Assembly: GCA_030248195.1 (NCBI GenBank)
Contig: JASAND010016406.1
Coordinates: 1-64,000 of the forward strand
Length of the DNA stretch: 64,000 bases
Source of the DNA: Trissonchulus latispiculum
Taxonomy: Eukaryota; Nematoda; Enoplea; Enoplida; Ironidae
Direction of reading: 5' to 3'
The notes under the pieces are model-generated. The model did not search any database, was not told the DNA's origin, and worked only from the letters and a program-made list of their open reading frames with translations. Positions 44,936-58,901 of this stretch are shown in pieces (position 1 is the stretch's first letter; each line of letters starts with the position of its first letter). The position numbers and the translations under genes were made by a program.

Positions 44936-45616
44936 CTAAACAGCAAATCTCATTATTAAGAAAACGTCTTCAATGCTCTATGGTAGATACGTATGGTCTA
45001 ATTTTTGGTTATATACAGATATACAAAAAAATTCACCAATACAATGATTTGTTGGACTGAATAATTATTTTGTTAGGTTATAATAAGTAAAAAGTTTTTG
45101 ATACACCAAAAAGACAGATTGAAGTTAGTGTTAGCATAAAACTCTGGGGAAGTAGGTTATAATAGAACCCATCGCTCTAGAAATTAGCCTACAACATTTC
45201 GCTCAAACATTTAATTTCAAAAATTGCGAACAAAAGGTAAGAACGCGGACATTTTTCTCCAATATTGCTCTCCAATAGTTTCTCTAATGTTTTGACAATT
45301 AAAACATTTCCAAAACATGAACCATGAAACTGTAACAGAAGAAATTTAACAAAAACTTTACTACTGCTTCCTTGAAAATATGTTATTTCTTGTACTTTGA
45401 AAGAAAGAGTTCGATAAATTCTGAAGACAAGACAATGACTGATTCTAATTCAACAATACAATATATTCATTTATGCTAGGTCATGCTTTGCGAGGGTTAG
45501 TCATAGAAAAAACTGGTCTTCTAACAAACTTGAAAGGATGCTTGAAATTAGTTATTAGTTAATTAAAACTTTCTGGACTGCACAAGATAATAATCAAATC
45601 GAAACAAAAGACAGAC

Positions 45617-45756
45617 CTTTCCGACTATTGGACAGTTATCTCGCCGCACGGTTTCAATTCGCTTTGGCATCAAAAATCGGTTCCGACTGCTCCAGACTTT
45701 CATAGGCATAGCTTACATAGGCGCTTCTTGGTTTGCAAAACGCAAGGATAGAAAAC
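45617..45756 (-). pseudogene. REV3L: REV3 exon 7, right copy, two insertions
   Basis: 140 bp against 138 bp on the left. One extra base lies in the KKRYVG segment (GCGCCTATG for GCGCTATG) and one in the FDAKGIE segment (AAAGCGAATT for AAAGGAATT). Confidence 0.85.
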
Positions 45757-46614
45757 CTAGAAAAGCAAGAAAGAAAATTAAAAGAAATAAAGCTCAGTTG
45801 GGGGACAAAGCTCGTTTGCTAAATCCTAAGCTCAACCTATAGCAAAGTATGTCGTGGTTAGACAGATAAGTTGGTTAGATAATCAGATAATGAAAGATAA
45901 TTAGATAATTAATAAGGTTAGATAATGAAAGCCACGAAATCTGACTGAGTTGTTGCATAGTATCATCTCAATAGTACCTGGTGAAAAGTATTGCTTCAAT
46001 GTTGAGCTGTTCTGATGTGTCGGTGCCTATGCGCTTTTATGGAAGAGAAAGTCAATTTTGAAGTTTTCGAAATAATATTAAGAGAAAGAAAAATAATATT
46101 GAAAAGATCTGGCATTAATCGATAGCTAATGGTTCGAGGAACTATTTACCTAACAGAATCATGGAACTCTTTAATTAGAAGTGTCTTAGTTTTAAAAGTT
46201 CAGAATAGATGCAGACGCGCCGCCAGCGACCATGCGAACTGGGACTAGGGCTGAGTTTGCTACGTACTTTTCATGGCAGGTAAAGTACAGTAGTTCTAAA
46301 AAAGTTAAGTTTATTATGAGCCGACTGGCTGGCTATTCTTGAGCCGTTAGCACACAAAAATATCACCCCAGTTAAAGCTGTAAATTGTTGTGTTGTCGGA
46401 ACCAGTATATACTCGCGAGCGTTTTGCATTGCGACCTTGAAGGACTCGTTATCAAAATTTTTCTGTAAGTTGAAATATACTCTGCTATATGCATGGCACC
46501 ATTACATATATACTCTGCCATATTGAGGAGTGGCTATACTGTGGGTAAAACTAACAAAGCTATTTATACTCAATTCTGTACTAACAAAGAGGCTTAACAC
46601 TAGCATAAACTGAC

Positions 46615-46729
46615 CTTTTCAAATTTTAGCTTCACAGGTTTCGGATTCAAGGCAGTCACAGCTTTAGCAATTTCATTGCCAATTCGAAAGGCTTCAGCCT
46701 TGCTGCGATTCCGCAACTGCACAAACAAG
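46615..46729 (-). CDS. REV3L: REV3 exon 6, right copy (intact)
   Basis: Identical to 14253-14367. Confidence 0.85.
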
Positions 46730-46977
46730 CTAAAACATAGGCACTAAGCTAGAATTGAATTTCTAATAAAAGCCGAATATATAGTAGCGGGAGCCAACAA
46801 AGAGCTTTTTATCTTTTCCAACTGCTGCTACCACACAGCAACTAAAGTTCTAAAATGTTGTACTATTTATTAAGTAAACACGAAGAGGAAATTATTTCGG
46901 AGATGATAATTCTCATAACTTTACTGTCAATAACAATAAATAACCAAAATTGCAAAAACCAACCGCTTCCAACCTAC

Positions 46978-47087
46978 CTATCAGTGTCACCGTACACAAC
47001 GCGACCATTCCACTCTCTGTTATTGTTAACCAATTTTATGGCCCGTTCAAGCGTTTCCCTGCCTTTATGAACAATGCTGTCAGCCAC
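46978..47087 (-). CDS. REV3L: REV3 motif C exon, right copy (intact)
   Basis: Identical to 13895-14004, including both catalytic Asp codons. Confidence 0.85.
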
Positions 47088-47206
47088 CTAGCAAAATATG
47101 GAAATTTTATTTCGCACAAACAAAACCTAAAACTTTAACTTTTACAACGTTTTATTTACGACAAGCNATAGATAGGACCAAGAGTGCATAATAGCACTAT
47201 TATTAA

Positions 47207-47811
47207 GAAGAAGAGTAAGCCACTAGAGGGCTCCTCTTCACTGCATTGCGTAACGGTGCTCCGACCACAATACGCGAATGTTCCCCCGTTTGGGGGGGGG
47301 TCGACCAAATCGACATCGCATACCCCCTCCGTTTGGTGGGGGTAGTCAACAGCCAATCAGATTGCAGAAACCCCCTCCGTTTGGTGGGGGGTAGAGCAGA
47401 GGATTACGGTAGTTTTTGTTCTATTAGAAAATGGGTCCCCGTTTACTGAAGTCCTTCAAGCAGGCTAAGTTTTTGCTCATTCTGATTGGCTGTTGGCGAT
47501 CCCCCAAACGGGGACCACTTTTTGTGATTCCCCCCAAACGGGGACCCCTTTTGCATACCCCCACCAAACGGGGACCTCTTGTGTCGATCCCCCAAACGGC
47601 GACCCTTTTTCAAAAACCAGAATCAACCTGCCTACCCCCCACCAAACGGGGAGATTAGAACCGCAATCTGATTGGCTGTTGCCTATCCCCCCACCAAGCG
47701 GGGAGGGGTATGATTTGGCGACCCCCAAACGGGGGAACATTCGCGTATTGTGGTCGGAGCATCGTTACGCAATGCCAAGAAGAGGAGCCCTCTAGTGGCT
47801 TAATTTTCTTC
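47207..47811. mobile_element. TTA-flanked G-rich foldback element (mirror copy)
   Basis: Counterpart of 13142-13775 but about 29 bp shorter, almost all in shortened G and C runs. One terminus (about 47800) is degraded. TAA flanks both ends, as expected for the mirrored TTA duplication. Confidence 0.8.
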
Positions 47812-47970
47812 TAATATAGAGAAGAATATCATGGACTCTTGATAGGACGGAGTACTTGAAAATGTTAAGCAGAGAAAAATTAACATATTTTAATTCTGGT
47901 TTGAAATTTACAAAAAATTTTGTTTTTATACAAAGGCATTACGTTGATATGGAAAAAAACAACTACCAAC

Positions 47971-48156
47971 CTCAATTAACGGCATTCCCCTTGAAAAAAT
48001 TGGCAGAAATGATATAGCCATAGGTGACGTTGGCAATCAGTTTCAGTGCCAGCTGTCTGGCGTCCAGAATTTTACGCAAAGCCTTGTACTATGGGACCAC
48101 AGCGTTTCATGGCATTCTTTACCATAATTCTGGTATTCAAAATTTCTTCCAACATT
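47971..48156 (-). pseudogene. REV3L: REV3 motif B exon, right copy, frameshifted
   Basis: 186 bp against 181 bp on the left. Three separate changes (+1, +3, +1) break the YGYTSANFSG segment and the CGPTDKA segment. Confidence 0.85.
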
Positions 48157-48649
48157 CTAAAATGGTACTACAAATAGATACGTAGTATTGCATAATACGT
48201 CAAGGAAAAGGAAAGGAGGAGTAATTACCACAGGACAGGCTTTGTTTGCTGTTTCAAACAAAGTCAACTGTTTCCGTTTTTTTGCAAGCCGCCGGGATAA
48301 AGTTTTTCTAGTGGGAAAACGCATTAGAAAAAATTATGAATATACTTAATTCATAATTGTCCAAATTTATTGTGTGGTAAGTTGAAAAATATGTGTAGCG
48401 GCTTCAACTTGTAAAAAATATTGTCATTAATGGCAATTTAAACCCAATCCGTTTGGCGTAGAACTGGAACAAGCACTGGTAAATAAAACCCGAAAACACT
48501 AACTTCATTAAACGGCAAATTTTCAAAAAATAGATTTTTACTTTTCGATCACTAAGGACAGGAGAAAATGGAGGGATATACGCAGTTAGCGGTAACGATT
48601 TTGATTATACCACAAATACAAGTTAAGGTAGCTGTGTTTCCCGAAGCAC

Positions 48650-49895
48650 TTAAGGGGGGTCCACCATGAAAAATTTTATGGTCACGGATTCTGCTCATTT
48701 TCACACAAAATTTTGTCTCATTTGTCCTGCATATCAAGTTCCAATTTCAAGTAGTTTCGTTCGAGTACTTAACGTGTAACCTGCTATTAATTGCATGCAA
48801 TTTGAAAACAAGTGAAAACGGCGGTCCCGCAGCAAATAAAGGCACTTTACACCTGAACTTCCTTGCGAGAATGGAGCTTCATTCGGTTGTATGTTTGTTA
48901 TCTGATGCAAACAGAGAAGTTAGAGGTAGCTTTTAATGGGAAAACTTTTCTTTATTACTTTATTTAGTGATTTTTTAGGGAGTATCACCGGCGCTGGAAA
49001 GCCACTTGAAAACGTAAATCATTTAACTTCCGATAACTTGAATTTGGTGCATTTGCGGGCAATGTTCCAAGAAGAAAAAAAGTTCCCGACAATGAGAGCT
49101 TTCGATTGATATAAAATTTAACATATTTCGAAAAATTTGAAAAATCGCCATTTTTGAGATTATGGTTGTCAGAACTTCATATTTGACCCCAGCGACCAAC
49201 TGGGTGCACTAACCTGCACCATTTGTGCCCATACTTGACCTAATGTCATCAATAATGGCGCGCAAATAGATGGTCTAATATTTTATAGGTCTGTGTTGCC
49301 TTAGCTCTATGTTTTTTGCTAAAAAACGGGAATTTCCGAAATTTTGCTAAAAATTGTGATTTCTGCGCCAGGAAAATCTCGACATCGGGCAGAGCTGACC
49401 AGGATCAATTGGTATCATTCGAAATGTCTTGTCATAAGCTGTGATTTGTAGGGAGTAGAATTTTTAATTAGGCCTTACAGCTTTCAGAATATTTCATCAA
49501 AGTTGCTGACTCCCAATTCCAACGCTGCAAAACAGTCAAATTTGGCTGTTCGCAAACTTAAAAAATTAATTAAAATTTTTTGAAGGCCTAAATTAAAATT
49601 CTGCTTCCTACATCACCCTTCTAGATCGTATTTATGATATAAGATGGTCGTTGAAGTGCTCCGTTTTGTCGTTGGCGAGATTTCTCTGGCGCACGGAAAA
49701 AATCACCACTTTTCCGTTTCCTATGTTTAACACATACTGACGTCAACTTTGAGGTGAAATTACTCGCTAACCGTAAGAGATCCGACCTTCATTTCAAAAA
49801 CTCGTTAAAATATACCAATCGGACAACAAAATATGTGAAAATGAGCAAAATCGGAGATGGTCGAAAAATCGGCCAAAAATGGACCCCCCCCTTAA
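48650..49895. mobile_element. TTAA-bounded foldback element T2 (mirror copy)
   Basis: Counterpart of 11075-12315 with TTAA at both edges. Confidence 0.82.
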
Positions 49896-50890
49896 GGTGG
49901 TGGTATCCTTTTGTGCAGTGCTTTTGCGTTGCTTTTTGAAACGCTATAACTTTTGCAATTTTGGGAGTTCCAAAAAGCTTTATACATCGTTTCAAAGCTT
50001 ATTATCTGTACATTCACATGAGCTTACAGAAGTGTCAAAATTAGCAAAAAATAGCAGAAATTTTCTGTCAAGCTGACATCTAACAGGATGAATATAGACC
50101 AAAAGTTTTTGAACATCGATTTCTCAAAACTGAAGAATCGGCCAAAAGTTCTTTTTGTGCCACGATATGAAGGACGTATGGGCCGAGGGACGTTTTTTTG
50201 GATTTGGCTCAGCAGGTCTTAACAGTCGAGAAAATTGGCCAAATGCACAGTAACACGAAATTTCGCAACTTCGCATTGAGTTTTCTTGCTACTCAATACG
50301 GTTTAGCCCAAACCAAGAAAAACGTCCCTCCGCAGAAGTGCGAATTTCGATTCTACCGAAAATCTCCGGAATCCGTCGAGTAGTTTTTGAGAAATCGATG
50401 TTTGAAACAAAATAATCGCAGTTTTGCCAAATCTCTAGCTGGAAGCAATAAAGTCCGGCTAATAGGCATTCATAAAATGTGCATTTGAACGATGTATCGA
50501 TTGAGTATAACTAAGCCAATTTTGTCCTTAACATGTGGCAGTAATTTTGAAAAAAAACTGATTTCCTCGAAAATGACCATTTTTTGACCCTAAAAACAGT
50601 TTTTTGTTTATAGTGACTTAACCACTGAAGATAGCTCAAAGGTTGTAAGAGCAAAAATGTTAATTTTCGAGTCCTCTTTCCAGCCATACCAACCAATCCC
50701 GTGTCTTGTCTACCTACTGGGAGCTTAAGGCCAAAAACCAAAACTTTCTTGTCTTCTAGCCTAAGAATACGGGACTGGTCCTAAAATGTTAAAGAGCACG
50801 GAAATAGGTTATTTCGCAAGTTTTAGCCCTTTGCGTAAAGGATTAAGGCCGTAGGAGTCAAAAATACCCGAAAGGAAACCAGCACCTTAA
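49892..50890. mobile_element. Possible foldback unit between T2 and T1 (mirror copy)
   Basis: Counterpart of 10063-11078, again lying exactly between two TTAA sites. Confidence 0.5.
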
Positions 50891-52142
50891 GGAGGGGTCG
50901 CTTTTTGGCCGAATTTATTTCGACCGGGGTCGCTTTTGGCCGAATTTTTCGACCATCTCCGATTTTGCCCATTTTAACATATTTTGTAGTCCCCCCAATG
51001 GGTCCTCAAAACAAGACAAGAGCGTTTTGCGTAAATATTGGTTCTATCGTGCTGTAGAGCCCTTCAAAAATTTGACCTCGACATGTGTTAAACACATAGG
51101 AAAATGAAAAAATTAGGTTAAGTTTATAACCCAAAACTTTTTCGCTGTCATCACAAGAGATATTCATACAACCTTGTTGTACATGTGGAAACATATCAGA
51201 GAGTGCAAATAACCGCTACCGAAACAATTCTGTTGAGTGTCACATTTTTGGCGATTTTCAAGATCAAATTTTAAAATTGGTACCTTTATGTACTATGAAA
51301 AACAGGACTCCGACCATGTTTCTCCTCTCCTGGACGATTGGCAAAAGCCAGAAATCGCTCCTAGATAGTTGAACCACTCTACATAGACGAATTCTTATGA
51401 CAGTAGTTTCAAATTTCAACAATTTGTAGTGATCTCCAAAGAAACTTGCCACAAAATAGGGATGATTTTACCAAAAAAATCGTCATTTTGTGCAAATTTT
51501 ACGTTTTAAAAAATAATTTTTCACTCGTTACCAATTCGAAAGTCAAAATTGGCACATAAAACTCTCAATGCCTACCTGACATTATGGTAATGGCAAAACT
51601 TCAGGGTAGAACTTTTCTGTCATGTCGGCTCCTTGAGTCTCTTATAGGTCACAAAAGTCCAATTTTGAGATTTCCAAAATATGGACAAATTGGGTATCAT
51701 TCGATAGCTACTGAGTGAGCTGAACAACTTTTTCTAATAGAACGATGTGCCCGAAATGTAGTATCTGAAAGTTAGAGCAAGATGAAGTTTGGGGGCACAG
51801 TTAGCTGAAAAGGCTCAGTTCACAATTGAAGAATGTACTGTGAACGAATGGATGGAAATTCGAGGTAGTTTTAGCATTAAAATATTAGCCAACCCACAGA
51901 ATTAATTTGCCATATTAGTTGACCCAAATTTCGCTACCGTTCTGTGGCAACATGACCCTGGAGGGCTAGTCACCATTGATTTTCAGTTTCCAACTTTATC
52001 GCTGAATATCTGTATCACTGCTTGGTTTTCGAACTCTAACGTTTTTGTCTTGTTTTTGAGAAGATATGTACCTATTTTGTGTGTGAAAATGAGCGAAATC
52101 CGCTACTATCGATTTTGACCCAAAGCAGCCCCCCCCCCTTAA
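50887..52142. mobile_element. TTAA-bounded foldback element T1 (mirror copy)
   Basis: Counterpart of 8816-10066; several small indels relative to the left copy. Confidence 0.82.
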
Positions 52143-52359
52143 GTAAGTTATATATAAGCCACAATGTGATATCGCACTTACATAAATGTTTAAGGTACCT
52201 TTACCTTTTTTGATGCCTTACATGATGATTGCTTAAGCTACTTTGAAACAAGTATCAAAAATGCTCCGCACAAAAGGGGGATAATATGTGTGTTGGGCCT
52301 ATGTCTATCCTTTATATTCCGGTTGAGAAAGGCATAAATCCGACACCGCAAAAGTTGCT

Positions 52360-53430
52360 CAGCTCACTTTGGGCTTTCATTTGGTACCAAACTTTAACCA
52401 CTTTTGAAAACTTTCATTTTTGACCGACAATCGCCTAACTCCCCACCCCCCCGCACCACATCTCTCTACAGCCACTTTGAGCATTCAGTTCTATGACAAA
52501 TGTTGCTCAGCTCGCTTAGGGCTTTCATTTGGTACCAAATTTGACCACTTTTGAAAACTTTCATTTTTGACCGAAAATCGCCTAAGTCCCCACCCCACCC
52601 CACCACAGCCACATTGACCATGCAGATCTATGACAAAAGTTGCACAGCTCGCTTAGGGCTTTCTATTTGGTACCAAATTTGACCACTTTTGAAAACTTTC
52701 ATTTTTGACCGAAAATCGCCTAAGTCCCCACCCCACCCCACACAGCATCTCAGCCACTTTGAGCATGCAGTTCTATGACAAAAAGTTGCTCAGCTCGCTT
52801 AGGGCTTTCATTTGGTACCAAATTTTGGACCATTTTGAAAAACTTTCATTTTTGACCGAAAATCGCCAAGTCCCCCACCCCACCCCACCACAGCACTCTA
52901 CAGCCACTTTGAGCATGCAGTTCTATGACAAAAGTTGTTTGGGTAGCTCGCTTTAGGGCTTTCATTTGGTGCAAAATTTGACCACTTTGAAAACTTTCAT
53001 TTTTGATCGAAAATCGCCTAAGTCCCCACCCCACCCCACCACAGCACTCTACAGCCACTTTGAGCATGCAGTTCTATGACAAAAGTTGCTCAGCTCGCTT
53101 AGGGCTTTCATTTGGTACCAAATTTGACCACTTTTGAAAACTTTCATTTTTGACCGAAAATCGCCAAAGTCCCCACCCCACCCCACCACAGCAATCTACA
53201 GCCACTTTGAGCAAGCAGTTCTAAGACAAAAATTGCTCCGCTCGATAAGGGCTTTCATTTTGTACCAAATTTTAACACATTTGAAAAATTTCATTTTTAC
53301 CCGAAATTCCCCTAGTTCCCCCCCCCCCCCCCCCACACCCCTCTACAGCCACTTTGAGCATGCAGTTCTATGACAAAAGTTGCTCAGTCTGCTTAGGGCT
53401 TTCATTTGGTACCAAATTTGAGAAAATTTT
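52360..53430. repeat. Tandem array, 146-147 bp period, eight copies in this arm
   Basis: GGTACCAAA-type anchors occur near 52383, 52531, 52669, 52814, 52969, 53114, 53261 and 53408. The left arm has six. The interval to neighbouring markers is longer by about 295 bp, which is two units. Unit seven is degraded and carries a long C run (53319-53334). Confidence 0.9.
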
Positions 53431-53454
53431 ATTTTCTACCACTTGACCCCCACC

Positions 53455-53830
53455 CGACTGACCCTTCAAACGGCAAAGTGGAACCAGCCCAGCAAATTAG
53501 GTACGTCGGACGGCAAAACGGATACCGGGAATGAGCTGGGCACACCAGAAAACCCCTATAGACAAAGTTTTGAGAGGCCAGGTAGAGCCTACTATGGACC
53601 TCCAGGAAGCGGTTTCCGACATGACCCTCCAGACGGCAAAGTGGAACCAGCACAGCAAGATGGATGAGTCCTACGGCAAAAAGGACACCGGGAATGAGCT
53701 GGGCGCACCAGAAAACCCCTATAGACAAAGTTTTGAGAGGCCAGGTAAAGCCTACTATGGACTTCCAGGAAGCGGTTTCCGACTTGACCCTCCCGACGGC
53801 AAAGTGGAACCAGCCCAGCAAAATGGGTGG
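53455..53830. repeat. Tandem repeat, about 163 bp period (mirror copy)
   Basis: Counterpart of 7429-7790, marked by GACGGCAAAGTGGAACCAG-type anchors. Confidence 0.8.
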
Positions 53831-55496
53831 GTCTGACGGTAAAACTGACTGCGGGAATCGATTCTCCGTGCCAGAAAACCATTGTATGGAAGATTTGAGC
53901 GTTCAAAGTTAAATAGATAGCGAGAAATTTCGATTTTTCATTTTTCGAATTTTCGCCATCTTTGACGGGCCACTGTGGTCGCTAGGGAAGTGATAGAGAA
54001 ACGCAACCTGGACCGTTAGTTAGTTCAATATATGTAATTTCTGAATATAAAAAGAAATCAGCTCCAGCTCGTAATGTTCGACCTGAGCGACGACCACAAA
54101 AATGGTCACTTTTCGCTATGAGCCGACTTTGCGGCGCCACTGCGGCGCTGTGGCGCAGCTGCGGCGCAAAAAAAAAGTTGTGATTCTTAAATTCTTTAGA
54201 GGGTACTACTAGACCCCATAGCCCTTTAGGTTGGCCCACCGCTGCAGATCACGTGAAAGCGGCGAACATTATGTACAATACAACCATCAAATAGGAGAAA
54301 CCGAAAAAAAAAAAACATCGCCGCCATAACCGGTCCGGGGCGCAACTTTTTAACGGTAAGTGATACGGGGCTGAAACTTCACAGACATACTAAACTCGAT
54401 GTGCTCTACAATTTGCGCATGAAATCTGCGCAGGATCTGCGCAGGATTTTGCGCAGCTTCTGCGCAGCTTATTTTACACTGTCTCCAGCCACTTTTCACA
54501 CATATTATAGGGGTCGCTGCCGCGACCCCTATGATAAACTAAAATGTGTGCCAACAACAAATAAACAAACAAAAACAAAACAAAACAGGATATGGGATAG
54601 ATGGGCTTATTTAAACGAATACGGAAAGAATTTAATTACTGGTTCGATACATATATACTGAGCAGTTTGATAGGTTAATCAGAGTCTTTCGGCCTTAATT
54701 CCCTAGACTCTGATCATGAAAAAATTAAGAGGTCGAATTGGTTTTACAATTAGCGGGAGAAGTGTAGAACGCCGTATGATCTTTTTACCAGTGGGCCAGA
54801 GGTGGACTAGGACCAGAATGATACATCGTCAGAGGGATCCAGTTAACTTTAATTAAAAATTATCAGCGATAAGGTATAAGATTACGAAGTAACTGGTTAG
54901 GCCAGCCTCTATGAGACCTGAATCATCCTGATCTTAGTCCATAGAAATTTATGAATAGAGAATTAGGGAAAGGTGCAGGACGGTAGTGAATGGCCGGCAA
55001 AGCCGGGTTTACATTGGCCGGCGAAGCCGGGATTTCATAGGGAAAGGTGCAGGAAATCTAAATTTGTGCACTAAATCTGAATATTTTCGCGATAAAAATT
55101 AACTTTTACAGACATGCAAGAAAATAGCACTAGTTTAAGCACATTTTTAGAAAAATTTTCGCCCCCTCCAAGAAAAATTCCCAGAAAAAGAGCAGAAAGC
55201 TTACCCGATTTTAGCCTAAAAATAAGCCCCGGATTGAAATGTCACGCCGAAAACGGTCAATTTTAATACGCACTGCATTCTATTCTTATAGTGTTTTCGA
55301 AGAAGCACCGAAAGACAGAGAGAGATTCCAAAATTCCACCCAACTTCCCCGAAACACATTGGCCCCAAGACCCAGGCATGAAACATTTGTACAGCAAATA
55401 AAAAAGGCACGTATTAGTAGTGTATGCTACATCTGCCATATTTAGTTTTACACCTGCGGCATATCAACGGAAAAGTGCTGTACTAAACTAAATTAT
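53831..55496. other. Mirror of 5757-7428 without genes
   Basis: It holds the GC-rich repeat patch, an intact hairpin ATAGGGGTCGC-TGCC-GCGACCCCTAT (about 54510-54535) and the CCGGC hairpins near 54990-55032. Confidence 0.6.
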
Positions 55497-56271
55497 ACAA
55501 GTAGGAAAAATGCTCCTTGCAGTCGCATGAAAAAGTTAATATGAGCTATTATGGCCAACATTTAAAAGTGCTGAGGACAAGATTTAAAATGTTTAATATG
55601 AGCCCACATCTAAATATATAAGTAGAGGACAAGATGTAAACGTTTAACATGAGCCGCTACGTTTCTCTTGGGCTCATATTGACGCTCACTTTGGTTACGC
55701 CTGTGGTACGTGTCCTCTAAACAGACATTGTTAAACCTAGCCAGAAAAGACTGAATATATATTAATACTGGCGCATACGTTTTAAGCAAAAATCAGAATT
55801 GCCTGATTTTTCAACTTCGCTTCAAAACATTTGCTTGTTTTTTGACGTTGCTTCTAGATCTCACTATACGTATACATGTATATACATGTATATAAATTAT
55901 TAACAAAGGCAACCAATATAAACCAGAATAAGGCAATAAAAATTAGAACTGTCACAGACGATATATACTTACCTAGTGAGATTTAATCCAGCCATACCAT
56001 CCTTGCATATGCAAACCGTTCTAACCTTTTGACTATCTGAAGAAAGCCTTTGTATATAAAAAATATATTAGCCATTTCATTTGCGTCAATATGAGCCCAA
56101 GAGAAACGTAGCGGCTCATGTTAAACGTTTACATCTTGTCCTCTACTTATATATTTAGATGTTGGCTCATATTAAACATTTTAAATCTTGTCCTCAGCAC
56201 GTTTAAATGTTGGCCATAATAGCTCATATTAACTTTTTCATGCGACTGCAAGGAGCATTTTTCCTACTTGT
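55497..56271. mobile_element. Foldback element with ACAAGTAGG ends (mirror copy)
   Basis: A 775 bp counterpart of 4972-5756 with the same terminal inverted repeats. Confidence 0.85.
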
Positions 56272-56284
56272 CCTTATCCAATTT

Positions 56285-57330
56285 TTGGTAGTGTAATGTC
56301 CCCCAACCACAACGCCGAAAAACGCTGTTCCAGGGGGTTTGACCAGTGGTCAATAGACCACCTAGACCGTAGTGACCAGTGATCACTTCCGTCGGTTTCG
56401 AAAATATGCCCATTGAAACGAGCATAGTCGCTTTTCTATATATGCCCCCAACCAAAACGCTGAAACACGAAGTTTAAGGGGGTTTGACCATTGGTCAATA
56501 GGCCACCAAGACCAGTGGTCACTTCCGTCGGTTCCGAAAATATGCCCATTGAAACGAGCATAGTCGATTTACTATATATGCCTCCAACCAAAACGCCGAA
56601 AAACGATGTTTTAGGAGGTTTGAGCAGTGGTCAATAGGCCACCTAGACCGTAGTGACCAGTGGTCACTTCCGTCGGTTTCGACAATATGCCCATTGAAAC
56701 GAGCATAGTCGATTTACTATATATGCCTGCAACCAAAACGCCGAAAAACGCTGTTTTAGCGGGTTTGACCAGTGGTCAATAGGACACCTAGACCGTAGTG
56801 ACCAGTGGTCACTTCCGTCGGTTTCGACAATATGCCCATTGAAACGAGCATAGTCGATTTACTATATATGCCTCCAACCAAAACGCCGAAAAACGCTGTT
56901 TTAGCGGGTTTGACCAGTGGTCAATAGGCCACCTAGACCGTAGTGACCAGTGGTCACTTCCGTCGGTTTCGACAATATGCCCATTGAAACGAGCATAGTC
57001 GATTTACTATATATGCCTCCAACCAAAAAAGCCGAAAAACGCTGTTTTAGGGGGTTTGACCAGTGGTCAATAGGCCACCTAGACCGTAGTGACCAGTGGT
57101 CACTTCCGTCGGTTTCGACAATACGCCCATTGAAACGAGCATAATCGATTTACTATATATGCCCCCAACCAAAACGCCGAAAATAGCTGTTTTTGGAGAC
57201 TTTTCCCAACTTTGACCCTGGGCGAGGAACCACGGGCGCCATGCAGCCCGAAGGTCACATCCGTCGGCTTCGGCGATATGCTTATCGTGTTCAGCGACCC
57301 CGATTTACTGTATATGGGTACCACCCCGAG
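56285..57330. repeat. Tandem array, about 147 bp period, six copies (mirror copy)
   Basis: Counterpart of 3900-4950, anchored by GCCCATTGAAACGAGCAT. The copy number equals the left arm. Confidence 0.9.
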
Positions 57331-57967
57331 GCCGAAAAACGCTGTTTTTGCCCGTTTTTAGACTATTTTCAAATTTTCGGACTTGGAAATTTTTCAGCTT
57401 GCAGGTGTCCAAAAACGCTATTTTTCCCATTTTTGACCATCTATAAAAATCGAACCAGATCGAAATTCGAAAAAAAACATAAACTTGCTAAGTACCATTG
57501 CCTAGATAATCAAAAAATAGTATAGAAAATTTTTCCTATGGGCCGTTCGAAAAATCGAGTTAACACAAAATTGGAAAAAATCATGCTGAATATATACAGA
57601 GAAAAAAACCCCTTTCAAACCCGTAAGAGAAAGTCGATTTTTTCGAAGTTCATTTTTTCCGGGCAAGTTTGGTATCATTCGAAAGCTCTTGGCCTGGAGA
57701 TTTCAAAAATGCAAATATTAGCTCTTAATTCCTTCCCGTTAATTAGTTATGCCTAATTAGCACTTTTCCAAATCCGCAAAGTGCCTTTATAGCTCATGTT
57801 ATGGGGGGGCTCTCCGAGCTCCCCCATGATTATACTGGGTAATAATACCTTAGGTTTAAACCTACAGAATAACTTAAGCTTTAGATCAGAAATGCATAAA
57901 ATAAAACAACTTAAACTTCAGTCAAAATTATAAAAAGAAATAAAAAAACTGAAATCTTTACACTCAC

Positions 57968-58047
57968 TTTGGCATTACACCACAGCGTATTCTGGAAGAG
58001 ACAAAGCCTACACCGGCTGGCGAGATATGAACATCATTCAATAAATG
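57968..58047 (-). CDS. REV3L: REV3 exon 3, right copy (intact)
   Basis: Identical to 3150-3229 with both splice sites kept. Confidence 0.85.
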
Positions 58048-58232
58048 CTAAAACAAACACATAAAAATAGTAAAAACCACAAACACATAAGAACAAGCAA
58101 CAGACTTTAACAATCTACAAAATCTGAGCAAACCACCTGGCCAACAATTTTCTCAACCACTCCAACATTTTACGACCCCGGGACATAATCGAATTGAAAC
58201 AGTTAGTTTTCTGTTTCTATCACTGCCATTTC

Positions 58233-58296
58233 CCCACGCTCCAGAAAAGATTCCGGTAAGCGAAGTCGGTAACAGCCAAAGGAAATTTCATCAGAA
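58233..58296 (-). pseudogene. REV3L: REV3 exon 2, right copy, donor lost
   Basis: The SDEISFGCYRLRLPESF segment is kept, but after CTTTTCTG the text reads GAGCGTGGGGAAATGGC instead of AATGATGAAGTAAGC, so the GTAAGC donor is gone. The inner end is approximate. Confidence 0.8.
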
Positions 58297-58901
58297 CTAA
58301 AGACAACACAAACAGTATTAGAGATAAACCGGGGCCGCCACTACTAGAAACTGGAGGTCCAAATAAAAACTTTTTAAATTTTTTCTTAATGCAATAATTT
58401 CTGGTATTCAAACGTTACTATGGTTGTCTTCATTCAAATCGGTAAGAAAACGATTTGAAGCACTTAGATCTATTTTTGACTTTCGGATTTTTAAAATTTT
58501 GGTCAAAAAATGTCAAAATTTATAAAATTTCGTTAATTTGTGGCCCCGGTCTAGACCAGGGCCTGACCACCGGAACCGGGGCCGAGGCCAGACCCCGGTC
58601 CAATTTGTATTATTGTAGCACGAACTGGACAAAAAGCTGATAGCCACAGTCCTACGTATAGACCGCTAGGAAACTAGCAAAACAACTATAATAAAGACCG
58701 CAAATCTAATATACATACTGTTTGCTTTCAAGTTTGCAGTTAAGACTGTTACTGGTACCAAAAACCAACGCATAAATTGTCAACAAGCCCAGTAAAATTA
58801 AAACTTAAAAACTGAGCTAAAGCATAATGTGTAGGTAAAACAGCAGGATACTATAATTCAATGAGCAAAATCTTCAAAAAATAAAAGGCGACCAATCAAA
58901 C